Shown: positions 34,583 to 44,252 of the stretch, piece by piece
Layout of the letters: each line of letters begins with the position of its first letter
Numbering within the stretch: position 1 is the first letter of the stretch
DNA from: Staphylococcus succinus
GTDB lineage: Bacteria; Bacillota; Bacilli; Staphylococcales; Staphylococcaceae
DNA length: 64,000 bases
NCBI RefSeq assembly: GCF_029024945.1
Contig: NZ_CP118976.1
Location: forward strand, 682,001-746,000
Direction: 5' to 3'
Notes under the pieces: model-generated
Databases searched by the model: none
What the model was told of the DNA's origin: nothing
What the model saw: the letters and a program-made list of their open reading frames with translations, nothing else
Program-made: the position numbers and the translations under genes

Positions 34583-34619
34583 AAAAAGCGTTCCTGTTTT
34601 AAGAACAGGAACGCTTTTT
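34583..34619. terminator. Bidirectional terminator AEC gene/gdh
   Basis: Perfect 16-bp stem (34583-34598 with 34604-34619) with a 5-base loop and A/T runs on both sides between convergent genes. Confidence 0.95.
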
Positions 34620-34647
34620 ATAATATTAAGCAATAATATTATAGTTA

Positions 34648-35439
34648 TTATCCTTTTCCACCCATAAATGCTGGATAGTTCGTCATACCACCATCAACAT
34701 AGATTGTTGTACCGTGAATATAACTTGCTAAGTCTGATGCTAAGAATAAAGCAACATTTGAAACTTGATCAGCTTCGCCAATCTCTTTTGATGGAATCAT
34801 TTCAATTGTTTCTGCGCGTGTAGCTGGATCAGAGAATTTTTCTCTTGTATGTTCAGTAACAATTGCCCCTGGTGAAATGTTATTGATGCGGATACCGTAT
34901 TGAGCGTACTCCATTGACATTGTTTCCATCATTAATTTTAATCCGCCTTTACTTGCTGCGTAGTTTGCATAGTTAGGCCATGGAATTGTGTCATGAACAC
35001 TTGAAGTATTAAGGATTACACCTTTTTTATCTTCTTTGAAGAATTGGTTAACTGCAGCTTTTGAACCAATAAAAGCACCAGTTAAGTTAATATCAATGAC
35101 TCTTTTCCATTCTTCTAAAGGCATTTCATGCGTAGGGATTGGTTTTTCAAATCCAGCATTGTTGATCATGATATCAAGTGTACCAAAATGATCTACGGCT
35201 GTTTGAACCAATCTATTTACGTCGTCTTCTACTGAAACGTCAGCTTGAACTTTAATAGCTTGGCCGCCAGCTTCTTCGATAAGTTGGATAGATTTATCTA
35301 CATCTGCTATATGACCTTCAGAACGATAGTTCATGACTACTTTTGCTTTTGCTTGACCAAATGATTCTGCGAATGACTTACCAATACCACTTCCGGCACC
35401 TGTAATTACTACTACTTTTCCTTCTAAATCTGCAAACAT
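34648..35439 (-). CDS. gdh: Glucose 1-dehydrogenase
   Basis: A 263-residue short-chain dehydrogenase oxidising glucose to gluconolactone with NAD(P). The cofactor loop is TGAGSGIG (13-20), NNAG at 93-96, and the catalytic Ser147, Tyr160 and Lys164 match Bacillus glucose dehydrogenases, including the tail ending in FMGGKG. It lies downstream of glcU on the same strand (115 bases apart). This is the glcU-gdh pair described in S. xylosus, which provides PTS-independent glucose entry and oxidation. GGAGGAG precedes the ATG. Confidence 0.92.
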   Translation of the reverse strand: MFADLEGKVVVITGAGSGIGKSFAESFGQAKAKVVMNYRSEGHIADVDKSIQLIEEAGGQAIKVQADVSVEDDVNRLVQTAVDHFGTLDIMINNAGFEKPIPTHEMPLEEWKRVIDINLTGAFIGSKAAVNQFFKEDKKGVILNTSSVHDTIPWPNYANYAASKGGLKLMMETMSMEYAQYGIRINNISPGAIVTEHTREKFSDPATRAETIEMIPSKEIGEADQVSNVALFLASDLASYIHGTTIYVDGGMTNYPAFMGGKG

Positions 35440-35554
35440 TGTTTGACTCCTCCTTAAATATAAAACACATTAAACATCTCTTAAACTTAAAATTTGTCCC
35501 ATAATACAATATCACTTTCATTAATTGAAAGCTATGATTAAGAATCGCGATTAT

Positions 35555-36412
35555 CTATCCTTTAATATTACCTAAAAGGAAGGCTGCAACGATAATTAAA
35601 ACAATACCTGCCCAAATGCCAACCATTTGACGCTTGTCTTTACGTTCGCCTAATAGGAAGATACCACCAAGTGTAGAAACGATTACTAGTAATTGTGAAA
35701 ATGAAAAGCTTGTTGCTACACCAACTTTTGGTTGTGAGTAGAACATAAATAAGTTACCGATACCCCAAACAACACCTGGAATTAAGTTCCATAATGTACT
35801 TTTCGCTGAAGTTTCGTGTTTTGCTGATAAGATTAAACCACCAATAGCCATACCAATAGATTGGAAGAATAAGGCACTTGTACCATCTACTCCAAAAATT
35901 TGTGCGATAACTACATATACAACATAACCTACAGTAGAAATAAGTAAGATAGGCATAGCTTTACCAAAGTTCTTAGAACTTTCGCTCGCTTCATTCTTAC
36001 CTTTCATTGAAGTCATAGTAATACCAATAACAAGTAAGACCATGGCAGTTAAGCCTAATACAACTTGTGTACCAGTACTCCATTCTCCTAAGAAAATGGC
36101 ACTAAATAATGTCGTTCCTACTAATTGTAATCCTGTAGAAATAGGCATTGTCTTAGATACACCTATCAAACTTACTGATTTTAATTGGTATCCTTGACCA
36201 AGCGCCCAGAAAGCACCTGAGATTAAACCAACAATGATAACGGTAAAGTCATCGAATTTGGCGTTACCAGTTAATAACAAGATCACACCAATAATTAATG
36301 CACCAAAAGTAGTCCCTCTAATTTGGTTATAAGGTCCTCCTCCTACAAGAACATTAATTAATACTACACTACCCCAAAATAGTGCAGGTAACAGGGCAAT
36401 TAATAAATCCAT
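35555..36412 (-). CDS. glcU: Glucose uptake protein GlcU
   Basis: About 285 residues and ten predicted helices of the DMT/GRP sugar-transporter family. The conserved ALLPALFWGSVVLINVLVGGGPYNQIRGTT start and PGVVWGIGNLFMFYSQPKVGVATSFSFSQL are GlcU hallmarks. It imports non-phosphorylated glucose by proton symport, which is then oxidised by Gdh or phosphorylated by glucokinase. A GTG at 36424 is in frame, but GAGTGAG is better placed for ATG 36412. First gene of glcU-gdh. Confidence 0.92.
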   Translation of the reverse strand: MDLLIALLPALFWGSVVLINVLVGGGPYNQIRGTTFGALIIGVILLLTGNAKFDDFTVIIVGLISGAFWALGQGYQLKSVSLIGVSKTMPISTGLQLVGTTLFSAIFLGEWSTGTQVVLGLTAMVLLVIGITMTSMKGKNEASESSKNFGKAMPILLISTVGYVVYVVIAQIFGVDGTSALFFQSIGMAIGGLILSAKHETSAKSTLWNLIPGVVWGIGNLFMFYSQPKVGVATSFSFSQLLVIVSTLGGIFLLGERKDKRQMVGIWAGIVLIIVAAFLLGNIKG

Positions 36413-36613
36413 ACAATTACTCACTCTTTCTCTATTTATTTTTACTTACTTCCTAAAAAACAATCCTAATGATTGCCTTTAATAAACCATTTTAAACCAA
36501 AATAAGAAGATAGTAAAAATAATTGTTTAATATTTGACATTTTTTTTAATTATGTTGCATGAATTCTTTCTATATCAGTGTTTTTGCAGATAATGAAAAG
36601 GACTTAATTGAAT

Positions 36614-36654
36614 AAAAAAAGAATAGAAAACCATTGATTTTCCATTCTTTTTTT
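36614..36654. terminator. Terminator downstream of the GNAT gene
   Basis: Long A-rich/T-rich stem AAAAAAAGAAT-GAAAA with TTTTC-ATTCTTTTTTT, 7-base loop. It serves the minus-strand gene ending at 36673. Confidence 0.75.
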
Positions 36655-36672
36655 AAATTAACTTGTTAATTG

Positions 36673-37542
36673 CTAAATGTGACTCGCGACATATTTGAAT
36701 TTTTTGTATTCGTAATTGATATTAAATCCAAGTTCATTAAAACGTTCTACTAATGTAGTATTTTTACTACGTATTTTAAAATATATTTTGTTAATATCAT
36801 AAGTGCTAAACGCGAAATGTAATGCATGAGTAAGTAAATCAAAGGCTATACCCATTAATCTATAATCTGAATGAGAAGAAAAATATTTAATTTCTGCATT
36901 TTTTTTATGCTCATATACTTGGAGATAAACATAACCTTTAAGTAAGCCTTCCGACATAAATACAAATAGATGATTATTTTCATCTAGAGAATCTATAATT
37001 TCGTCGGCAGTCATGACATCATGTTTAAATGTATTCTCATGTAATTTACAAAAAGAGCGATAATAGGCTGGATGATAATTGGTGATATTTTGTGCATGTT
37101 CAATTTCTCCAACATCCTGAGTAGTGATGAGGTGGTAATCAGTGAAACTGTAAGATGATTGGATGTCTTTCATAAATTGTAAAAAAGTTTGCTCTGTTTC
37201 TTCAAATGAAAAGTTGAAATTAGTAGTTTTAGGTTTACTTTGTGCCAGGGATTCGAATAAAGATTGAAATTCTGTCACGTTTGGAGTTACATCTGTTCTA
37301 AGGAATGGACCAACAACTTTGTACTTTTCTTCTTCATATTTAAAGGCTAATATCAACATGATAATTTGCTCTTGATCATCTACATGTGCGAATACACCAG
37401 GGTCAATGATGGCTTGTCGAATTTTATCTTCAACATCTTCATGTGCTTGGGGTAATTTGTATAAATAAGAAGCAGAGTGATAATCTGCATTATTTATAAA
37501 ATCCGCAATTTGATTATAGTCATTTAATTTGATAGTTTTCAT
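36673..37542 (-). CDS. GNAT-family acetyltransferase
   Basis: A 289-residue protein. The C-terminal half has a GNAT core (LKGYVYLQVYEHKKNAEIKYFSSHSDYRLMGIAFDLLTHALHFAF), where the Arg-Leu-Met-Gly-Ile-Ala loop replaces the usual Q/R-x-x-G-x-G/A. The N-terminal half is a related but degenerate domain, so it may be a double-GNAT protein. GGAGGTATGTT precedes the ATG. It is divergent from topB. Substrate unknown. Confidence 0.7.
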   Translation of the reverse strand: MKTIKLNDYNQIADFINNADYHSASYLYKLPQAHEDVEDKIRQAIIDPGVFAHVDDQEQIIMLILAFKYEEEKYKVVGPFLRTDVTPNVTEFQSLFESLAQSKPKTTNFNFSFEETEQTFLQFMKDIQSSYSFTDYHLITTQDVGEIEHAQNITNYHPAYYRSFCKLHENTFKHDVMTADEIIDSLDENNHLFVFMSEGLLKGYVYLQVYEHKKNAEIKYFSSHSDYRLMGIAFDLLTHALHFAFSTYDINKIYFKIRSKNTTLVERFNELGFNINYEYKKFKYVASHI

Positions 37543-37664
37543 AACATACCTCCGTCTGATGAACTATTAACTTAATTATATGAACTTTTGGCAATAAATG
37601 GAAGTTTAGATGTGCTATATACATGTTACAATAAATACCATATTGAATTTGAAAGGACGAAATT

Positions 37665-39803
37665 ATGAAATCACTGATTATAGCAGAAAAACCTTCAGTA
37701 GGTCGTGATATTGCAAATACGTTGAATATCAATGAAAAGCGCAATGGCTATTTTGAAAATAATAAATACATTGTTACATGGGCGTTAGGGCATTTAGTTA
37801 CGAATGCGACTCCAGAACAATATGATAATAATTATAAAGAATGGAAACTTAATGATTTACCTATTATACCAAATAAAATGAAAACAGTTGTTATTAGTAA
37901 GACTAAAAAACAATTTTCCACAGTACAAGCATTAATAAATAACAATAAAGTAAAGGATATTATTATTGCAACGGATGCTGGGAGAGAGGGAGAACTTGTT
38001 GCACGCTTAATTTTAGACAAAGCGCATAATAAGAAACCTATTCAGCGCTTATGGATTAGTTCAGTAACTAATAAAGCAATAAAAGACGGCTTTAATAAAC
38101 TTAAAGATGGTAAGCAATTCAATAATTTATATTATGCAGCATTAGCGCGTAGTGAAGCAGATTGGATTGTAGGTATTAATGCGACACGTGCACTAACTAC
38201 TAAATATGATGCACAACTTTCGCTAGGACGTGTTCAAACACCAACCATTCAACTAGTACAAATGAGACAAAATGAAATAAATCAGTTCAAACCTCAAACT
38301 TATTATACGATGAACTTAACTGCGGGAGGATTAACATTCCAAAGTATAAAGCCGCAATCAACTCATGAGAAAAAAGTTTTTGAAGATATAAAAAAAGCAA
38401 TTGAAGGGCAAGAAGGTGTGATCCAATCTATTACTAAGAGTCACAAGAAATCATATCCACAGCAATTGTTTAGTTTAACTGATTTACAGCAAGAAGCATA
38501 TAAACGTTATCACCTTGGTCCAAAGGAAACATTAAATACATTACAGGCACTATATGAGAGACATAAAATTGTAACCTATCCACGTACGGATTCAAATTAC
38601 TTAACTGACGATATGGTCGACACTCTAAAAGATAGACTGCGTGCGATAATGGCTACTTCATTAAAAGACATTGCCAAAACACAAATGAACCAATCATTTT
38701 CTGTGAAACAAAGATTCATAAATAACGGCAAAGTTTCAGATCATCATGCTATTATTCCAACAGAAGTACGACCAGATATGAGTCAACTAAGTCAACGTGA
38801 AACAAAAGTATATATGATGATTGCACAAAGATATCTTGAAAATCTTATGCCCCCCCATGAATATGAAGCGATATCGATAGATTTAAAAGTGGGGGATAAT
38901 ATATTTGCGTTTAAAGATAAAGTAACTACTAAATTAGGATATAAAGCAATATTTGATCATCAAGATAAAGTGAATGAACATATTGCACATTTAGAAAAAG
39001 ACGCCAAACTCAAAGTTAGTCGTGTAAATATTGAACAACATGAAACAACACCGCCTGCATACTTTAATGAAGGAACTTTACTAAAAGCGATGGAAAGCCC
39101 ACAAAAATTCTTTAAATTAGATGATAAAAAACACAATGAAACGTTAAAAGAAACCGGTGGCATTGGTACTGTTGCGACAAGAGCAGATATCATCGAAAAA
39201 TTATTTAATATGAATGCAATTGAGAGTCGCGATGGTAAAATAAAAGTAACATCAAAAGGAAAACAAATACTAGAATTGGCACCACAAAAACTAACTTCTC
39301 CATTATTAACAGCAGAATGGGAAGAAAAATTATCGTTAATTGAAAAGGGACAATATAATCCGAAACAGTTTATTGCTGAAATGAAGCAGTTTACAAACAA
39401 TGTAGTTAATGAAATTAAAGAAAGTGAACAAAATTATAAACATGATAATTTAACGACAACTGAATGTCCAACATGTGGAAAATTTATGATTAAAGTAAAA
39501 ACTAAAAATGGTCAAATGTTGGTCTGCCAAGATCCTACATGTAAAACTAAAAAAAATGTCCAACGAAAAACGAATGCACGTTGTCCAAATTGTCATAAAA
39601 AAATGACGCTTTTCGGTAGAGGGAAAGATGCTGTATATCGCTGTGTATGTGGACACACAGAAACACAAGCACAAATGGATAAACGTCATCAAAGTAAAAA
39701 AACAGGAAAAGTGAATAAAAAAGATATGAAGAAATATATGAATAATGATGAGGGGTTAGAAAACAATCCATTTCAAGATGCTTTAAAAGGCCTTAAATTC
39801 TAA
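37665..39803 (+). CDS. topB: DNA topoisomerase III TopB
   Basis: A 712-residue type IA topoisomerase. The TOPRIM domain contains AEKPSVGRD (Glu7) and TDAGREGELVARLI with the metal-binding acidic residues. The active-site Tyr305 is in VTYPRTDSNYL, SDHHAIIPT follows, and GTVATRADIIEKL marks the 5Y-CAP region. The C terminus holds two zinc-ribbon-like Cys clusters (CPTCGKFM...CQDPTC and CPNCHKKM...CVC). It relaxes and decatenates DNA in replication and recombination. Single gene; AAAGGACG upstream. Confidence 0.96.
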   Translation: MKSLIIAEKPSVGRDIANTLNINEKRNGYFENNKYIVTWALGHLVTNATPEQYDNNYKEWKLNDLPIIPNKMKTVVISKTKKQFSTVQALINNNKVKDIIIATDAGREGELVARLILDKAHNKKPIQRLWISSVTNKAIKDGFNKLKDGKQFNNLYYAALARSEADWIVGINATRALTTKYDAQLSLGRVQTPTIQLVQMRQNEINQFKPQTYYTMNLTAGGLTFQSIKPQSTHEKKVFEDIKKAIEGQEGVIQSITKSHKKSYPQQLFSLTDLQQEAYKRYHLGPKETLNTLQALYERHKIVTYPRTDSNYLTDDMVDTLKDRLRAIMATSLKDIAKTQMNQSFSVKQRFINNGKVSDHHAIIPTEVRPDMSQLSQRETKVYMMIAQRYLENLMPPHEYEAISIDLKVGDNIFAFKDKVTTKLGYKAIFDHQDKVNEHIAHLEKDAKLKVSRVNIEQHETTPPAYFNEGTLLKAMESPQKFFKLDDKKHNETLKETGGIGTVATRADIIEKLFNMNAIESRDGKIKVTSKGKQILELAPQKLTSPLLTAEWEEKLSLIEKGQYNPKQFIAEMKQFTNNVVNEIKESEQNYKHDNLTTTECPTCGKFMIKVKTKNGQMLVCQDPTCKTKKNVQRKTNARCPNCHKKMTLFGRGKDAVYRCVCGHTETQAQMDKRHQSKKTGKVNKKDMKKYMNNDEGLENNPFQDALKGLKF

Positions 39804-39913
39804 TTTTATCGAACAAAGAATTCTTGAAATATCACAAAGTTCGTGTTTGCTATTGTAAAATAGTGTGATTGGTATTAGAATATTAAGGTATTTTAAAAAA
39901 AGGAGAACTAACC

Positions 39914-41248
39914 GTGAAAAAGTATTTCAAGTTTGATAAACATGGAACAAACTATAAGAAAGAGATACTTGGTGGGCTTACAACTTTCTTGTCTATGGCA
40001 TATATTTTAGCTGTTAATCCACAAGTACTCAGTTTAGCAGGCGTAGATGGTGTGTCTGACGACATGAAGATGGACCAAGGCGCTATATTTGTCGCTACAG
40101 CACTTGCAGCATTCGTAGGATCTTTATTTATGGGGCTGATTGCTAGATATCCAATTGCATTAGCGCCTGGAATGGGCTTAAATGCATTCTTTGCATTTAC
40201 AGTCGTATTAACTATGGGTATACCATGGCAGGTTGGATTAACAGGGGTACTATTTTCAGGGATAGTCTTTGCGATACTAACAATGACCGGATTGAGGGAA
40301 ACCATTATAAATGCTATTCCCTATCAAATGAAAATGGCAGTTTCAGCAGGTATAGGGCTCTTTATAACATTTGTAGGGTTACAAAGCTCAGGAATTATTG
40401 TTAAAAATGACTCAACACTTGTTACATTAGGCCATATAACAGATGGTCCTGTATTGCTAACAATTTTCGGTATTCTAGTTACTGTAATACTCTATGCTAG
40501 AAGAGTACCAGGCGCTATATTTATAGGTATGGTGTTAACATCAATACTTGGGATGTTAACAGGACTTATACATACGCCTAGTGGCATCGTAGGGAATGTG
40601 CCAAGTATCGAACCAACATTTGGTGCAGCGTTTGATGCTTTTAAAGACCCTAGTCAACTATTTACAGTACAATTTTTAATCGTAATATTAACATTTTTAT
40701 TTATTGATTTCTTCGATACTGCAGGTACACTAGTAGCTGTTGCATCACAAGCAGGAATCATGAAAGACAACAAATTACCAAGAGCAGGTCGAGCGTTATT
40801 TTCAGATTCATTAGCAACAATTGTTGGTGCAATCTTTGGTACAACGACGACAACATCATATATTGAATCAACGTCAGGCGTGGCGGTAGGTGCAAGAACA
40901 GGTTTTGCCAGCGTCGTCACTGGGTTCTGCTTCTTGTTAGCAGTATTTTTTAGCCCATTGATGGAGATTGTAACGAGTGCAGTCACTACCCCTGCATTAG
41001 TAGTAGTTGGTGTATTAATGGCTGCTAATTTTGCAGAAATTGATTGGAAGAAATTTGAAGTAGCAGTACCAGCATTTATTACAATCATTATGATGCCTTT
41101 ATCATACTCTATTGCAACGGGTATTGCATGTGGCTTTATATTCTATCCAATTACGATGCTGATTTCTAAAAGACATAAAGAAGTACATCCAATCATGTAC
41201 GGACTTATGGTATTATTTATACTTTACTTCGTGTTTGTTCACGGATAA
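39914..41248 (+). CDS. pbuG: NCS2-family purine permease (PbuG-like)
   Basis: A 444-residue permease of the AzgA-like NCS2 branch with about 13 helices. The GLTTFLSMAYILAVNPQVLS start, APGMGLNAFF, FIDFFDTAGTLVAVASQAG and TTTSYIESTSGVAVGARTG motifs match guanine/hypoxanthine permeases. It imports purine bases by proton symport. The 110-base upstream gap shows no purine riboswitch aptamer. AAAAGGAG upstream and a strong terminator downstream. Confidence 0.9.
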   Translation: MKKYFKFDKHGTNYKKEILGGLTTFLSMAYILAVNPQVLSLAGVDGVSDDMKMDQGAIFVATALAAFVGSLFMGLIARYPIALAPGMGLNAFFAFTVVLTMGIPWQVGLTGVLFSGIVFAILTMTGLRETIINAIPYQMKMAVSAGIGLFITFVGLQSSGIIVKNDSTLVTLGHITDGPVLLTIFGILVTVILYARRVPGAIFIGMVLTSILGMLTGLIHTPSGIVGNVPSIEPTFGAAFDAFKDPSQLFTVQFLIVILTFLFIDFFDTAGTLVAVASQAGIMKDNKLPRAGRALFSDSLATIVGAIFGTTTTTSYIESTSGVAVGARTGFASVVTGFCFLLAVFFSPLMEIVTSAVTTPALVVVGVLMAANFAEIDWKKFEVAVPAFITIIMMPLSYSIATGIACGFIFYPITMLISKRHKEVHPIMYGLMVLFILYFVFVHG

Positions 41249-41250
41249 TA

Positions 41251-41297
41251 AAAAAACACTGATCGAAGTCGTGATGACTCGGATCAGTGTTTTTTTA
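41251..41297 (+). terminator. Terminator after pbuG
   Basis: Arms AACACTGATC...GTC and GAC...GATCAGTGTT with an internal mismatch and eight T at the end; an A run opposite. Confidence 0.9.
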
Positions 41298-41566
41298 TTA
41301 GTATAGATATATTATAATGAAAAATAAAACAACTAGTGTACCCATGAAAGTTGAATATAGTTAAAAAATAACAAAACCAGTTTCTTCATTATATAGTGAA
41401 ATTAAAAGGGTAGATAATATAACATGAAATGAATTGGTTGGAATGAACTAATTAAAGACTTTCAATTCAAATGTAAGTACAGAATTATAATAAGCTTGTG
41501 ATGTAACAATTGAAACTGGGGTTATAATAAATTCTGCATTATCGATTTTGTTATATTATATAAATA
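41298..41566. other. Intergenic region pbuG-membrane protein
   Basis: AT-rich sequence between convergent genes with short scattered frames only. No repeat, RNA motif or gene remnant recognised. Confidence 0.4.
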
Positions 41567-41956
41567 TTAAATATGATCTTTACGTCTGTCTTCTGTATAA
41601 ACAACCTTAGCATGTTTGTTCGGAACATATAAAGGCGTAGAAAACAAAATAAAAATCAAGAACAACATTAAAAAGAATAAAACCCAATGTACTACCATCC
41701 CAATAACAGGAATAAACGCAATGAAAGATCCAATGATTCCTAATAGAGGAATAATCATCATTGGTTTAATGGAATTTTGTTTATCTACTATTAATATAAT
41801 CATCGTAATTAAGTATAGTAGTGCATTAATTAATAGTGGTTGCCATCCAAAACTAAGAATTATACTTCCACCTAAGAAAGGAATACCATAAACAAATTCA
41901 CCGATTAGCAAAACAATACTTAATATAATGAGCGCAGTACGAATACCACTTTTCAT
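41567..41956 (-). CDS. Predicted membrane protein (129 aa)
   Basis: A small protein with four predicted helices (about residues 5-27, 39-57, 67-84 and 87-108) and a charged C-terminal tail ending YTEDRRKDHI. AAGGTGGTG precedes the ATG. It sits alone, divergent from the S10 operon. Family not recognised. Confidence 0.65.
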   Translation of the reverse strand: MKSGIRTALIILSIVLLIGEFVYGIPFLGGSIILSFGWQPLLINALLYLITMIILIVDKQNSIKPMMIIPLLGIIGSFIAFIPVIGMVVHWVLFFLMLFLIFILFSTPLYVPNKHAKVVYTEDRRKDHI

Positions 41957-42136
41957 ACCATATCACCACCTTATTTATCTATTATAGTATATCGAAAAGA
42001 AATTCTATAATAAAAAAATAGCAATATCACAAAGAAATTTGAGGAATATCTGAAAAGAGGTTGAACTATAAAGTGAATTCAAGTACAATAACAAAGTATG
42101 TGTTAGACAAAAGTTAAAAAACTTTTAAAGAAAAGC

Positions 42137-42165
42137 TTGATAAATCACGTCTTTTCATGTAACAT
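42137..42165 (+). promoter_or_regulatory. Candidate S10 operon promoter
   Basis: TTGATA (42137-42142) and TAACAT (42160-42165) with 17-base spacing, giving a leader of about 130 bases before rpsJ. Confidence 0.5.
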
Positions 42166-42171
42166 ATCTAA

Positions 42172-42303
42172 TGTTGGACTTTAAGAACACGCGATGAAGC
42201 GAAAGGTTACTGACACACCCGGCCGCTTTGCCATGGCGCTGTGTGAGATAGTTTTCGTGGAGAAGTCTATCACTTAAATGTAGACGAATAAGGAGGGAAA
42301 ATT
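42172..42303 (+). promoter_or_regulatory. S10 operon leader RNA
   Basis: This untranslated leader is unusually GC-rich for the region. It forms a hairpin CACAC (42214-42218) with GTGTG (42241-42245), with GGCC/GGC pairing inside, and a second hairpin GATAG/CTATC (42247-42271) before the ribosome binding site. Firmicutes S10 operons carry a structured leader, in some species implicated in control by a ribosomal protein (L4). The structure is seen; autoregulation here is inferred. Confidence 0.55.
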
Positions 42304-42612
42304 ATGGCAAAACAAAAAATCAGAATCAGATTAAAAGCTTATGATCACAGAGTAATTGATCAATCAGCAGAAAAAATTGTTGAAACAGCGAAACGTTCTG
42401 GTGCAGATGTATCTGGACCAATTCCGTTACCGACTGAAAAATCAGTTTACACGATTATCCGTGCCGTGCATAAGTACAAAGATTCACGTGAACAATTCGA
42501 ACAACGTACACATAAACGTTTAATCGATATTGTTAACCCTACACCAAAAACAGTTGATGCTCTTATGGGCTTAAACTTACCATCAGGCGTAGACATCGAA
42601 ATCAAATTATAA
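42304..42612 (+). CDS. rpsJ: Ribosomal protein uS10 (NusE)
   Basis: A 102-residue 30S head protein, full length, from [19 protein letters not shown] to IEIKL. It also acts as NusE with NusB in antitermination of rRNA transcription and is the known site of some tigecycline-resistance mutations (loop [17 protein letters not shown]). First gene of the S10 operon, preceded by AAGGAGGG. Confidence 0.98.
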
Positions 42613-42639
42613 TAGAAAAAATTAGGAGGTGGACTTTCG

Positions 42640-43299
42640 ATGACCAAAGGAATCTTAGGAAGAAAAATCGGGATGACACAAGTTTTCGGAGAAAACGGTG
42701 ATTTAATTCCAGTAACAGTAGTAGAAGCAAGCCAAAACGTTGTATTACAAAAGAAAACTGAAGAAGTTGACGGATACAACGCTATTCAAGTAGGCTACGA
42801 AGATAAAAAAGCTTACAAAAAAAATAGTAAAACAAACAAATACGCTAACAAACCAGCTGAAGGACATGCTAAAAAAGCTGACACAGCACCTAAGCGCTTC
42901 ATTCGTGAATTCAGAAACGTTAATGTTGATGAATACGAAGTAGGTCAAGAAGTCTCAGTTGATACATTTGAAGCTGGCGACGTAATTGATGTAACTGGCG
43001 TATCTAAAGGTAAAGGTTTCCAAGGTGCCATTAAACGTCATAATCAAGCACGTGGTCCAATGTCACATGGTTCTCATTTCCATAGATCACCAGGTTCAAT
43101 TGGTATGGCATCAGATGCTTCAAAAGTCTTTAAAGGACAAAAAATGCCTGGACGTATGGGTGGTAACACTGTTACAGTTCAAAACTTAGAAGTAGTTCAA
43201 ACTGACGTAGAAAACAATGTTATTTTAGTAAAAGGTAATGTACCTGGACCTAAAAAAGGATTTTTAGAAATCTCATCATCAATCAAAGGTAATAAATAA
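42640..43299 (+). CDS. rplC: Ribosomal protein uL3
   Basis: A 219-residue 50S assembly-initiator protein whose internal extension reaches the peptidyl-transferase centre. The MSHGSHFHRSPGSIGMASDASKVFKGQKMPGRMGG region (about residues 140-175) is that extension, where linezolid and pleuromutilin resistance changes occur in other staphylococci. Nothing odd in length. AGGAGGTGG upstream. Confidence 0.98.
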   Translation: MTKGILGRKIGMTQVFGENGDLIPVTVVEASQNVVLQKKTEEVDGYNAIQVGYEDKKAYKKNSKTNKYANKPAEGHAKKADTAPKRFIREFRNVNVDEYEVGQEVSVDTFEAGDVIDVTGVSKGKGFQGAIKRHNQARGPMSHGSHFHRSPGSIGMASDASKVFKGQKMPGRMGGNTVTVQNLEVVQTDVENNVILVKGNVPGPKKGFLEISSSIKGNK

Positions 43300-43325
43300 T
43301 ATATAGCGAAAGGAGGAAATGCATA

Positions 43326-43949
43326 ATGGCTAATTATGATGTATTTAAAGTAGACGGATCTAAATCAGGTTCAGTTGAATTAAGCGATGCAGTATTTGCA
43401 ATCGAACCAAACAACAACGTTCTTTTTGAAGCAATCACTTTACAACGTGCTTCATTACGCCAAGGTACACATGCTGTTAAGAATCGCTCAGCAGTACGTG
43501 GTGGTGGACGTAAACCATGGAGACAAAAAGGTACAGGACGTGCGCGTCAAGGTACAATCCGTGCTCCACAATGGCGTGGTGGTGGTGTCGTATTCGGACC
43601 AACACCAAGAAGCTACTCATACAAAATGCCTAAGAAAATGCGCCGTTTAGCATTACGCTCAGCATTATCATTCAAAGTACAAGAAAAAGGTTTAACTGTT
43701 GTTGATACATTAAACTTAGAAGCTCCAAAAACTAAAGAGTTCAAATCTGTACTTTCTAATTTAGAACAACCTAAAAAAGTATTAGTAGTTACAGAATCAG
43801 AAGATGTGAACGTTGCTTTATCAGCACGTAACATTCCTGGTGTACAAGTTACTACAGCTCAAGGTTTAAATGTTCTAGATATCACAAGCGCTGACAGTGT
43901 AATAATCACAGAATCAGCTGCTAAAAAAGTTGAGGAGGTGCTAGGATAA
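43326..43949 (+). CDS. rplD: Ribosomal protein uL4
   Basis: A 207-residue 50S protein. The extended loop KPWRQKGTGRARQGTIRAP (about 63-81) lines the exit tunnel and is where macrolide-resistance changes occur. In E. coli L4 represses its own operon; the leader here could allow similar control. Its TAA overlaps the rplW ATG by one base. Confidence 0.98.
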   Translation: MANYDVFKVDGSKSGSVELSDAVFAIEPNNNVLFEAITLQRASLRQGTHAVKNRSAVRGGGRKPWRQKGTGRARQGTIRAPQWRGGGVVFGPTPRSYSYKMPKKMRRLALRSALSFKVQEKGLTVVDTLNLEAPKTKEFKSVLSNLEQPKKVLVVTESEDVNVALSARNIPGVQVTTAQGLNVLDITSADSVIITESAAKKVEEVLG

Positions 43950-44224
43950 TGGAAGCAAGAGACGTTCTTAAGCGCCCCGTAATCACTGAAAAATCTTCAG
44001 TCGCTATGGCTGAAGACAAATATACATTCGACGTTGATACTCGTGCTAACAAAACACAAGTTAAAATCGCCGTTGAAGAAATCTTTGACGTAAAAGTTGA
44101 TAAAGTAAACATCATCAACTACAAACCAAAGAAAAAACGTATGGGCCGTTACCAAGGCTATACAAACAAAAGACGCGTAGCAATTGTTAAATTAAAAGAA
44201 GGATCAATCGATCTATTCAACTAA
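43949..44224 (+). CDS. rplW: Ribosomal protein uL23
   Basis: A 91-residue 50S protein at the tunnel exit, the docking point for trigger factor and SRP. The start MEARDVLKRPVITEKS is the family signature. Translation is coupled to rplD by a TAATG overlap with GAGGAGG just upstream. Confidence 0.98.
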   Translation: MEARDVLKRPVITEKSSVAMAEDKYTFDVDTRANKTQVKIAVEEIFDVKVDKVNIINYKPKKKRMGRYQGYTNKRRVAIVKLKEGSIDLFN

Positions 44225-44252
44225 AATATTACCAATAAGGAGGTAAACGACA

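Noticed and set aside
39804..39913. Purine riboswitch before the purine permease gene
   Set aside because: The gap is about 110 bases and AT-rich; I could not find the aptamer's conserved loop-loop elements or an expression-platform terminator.
40654..41088. 144-residue minus-strand frame within pbuG
   Set aside because: Shadow of a highly hydrophobic gene; no start signals and a low-complexity Thr/Asn/Pro composition.
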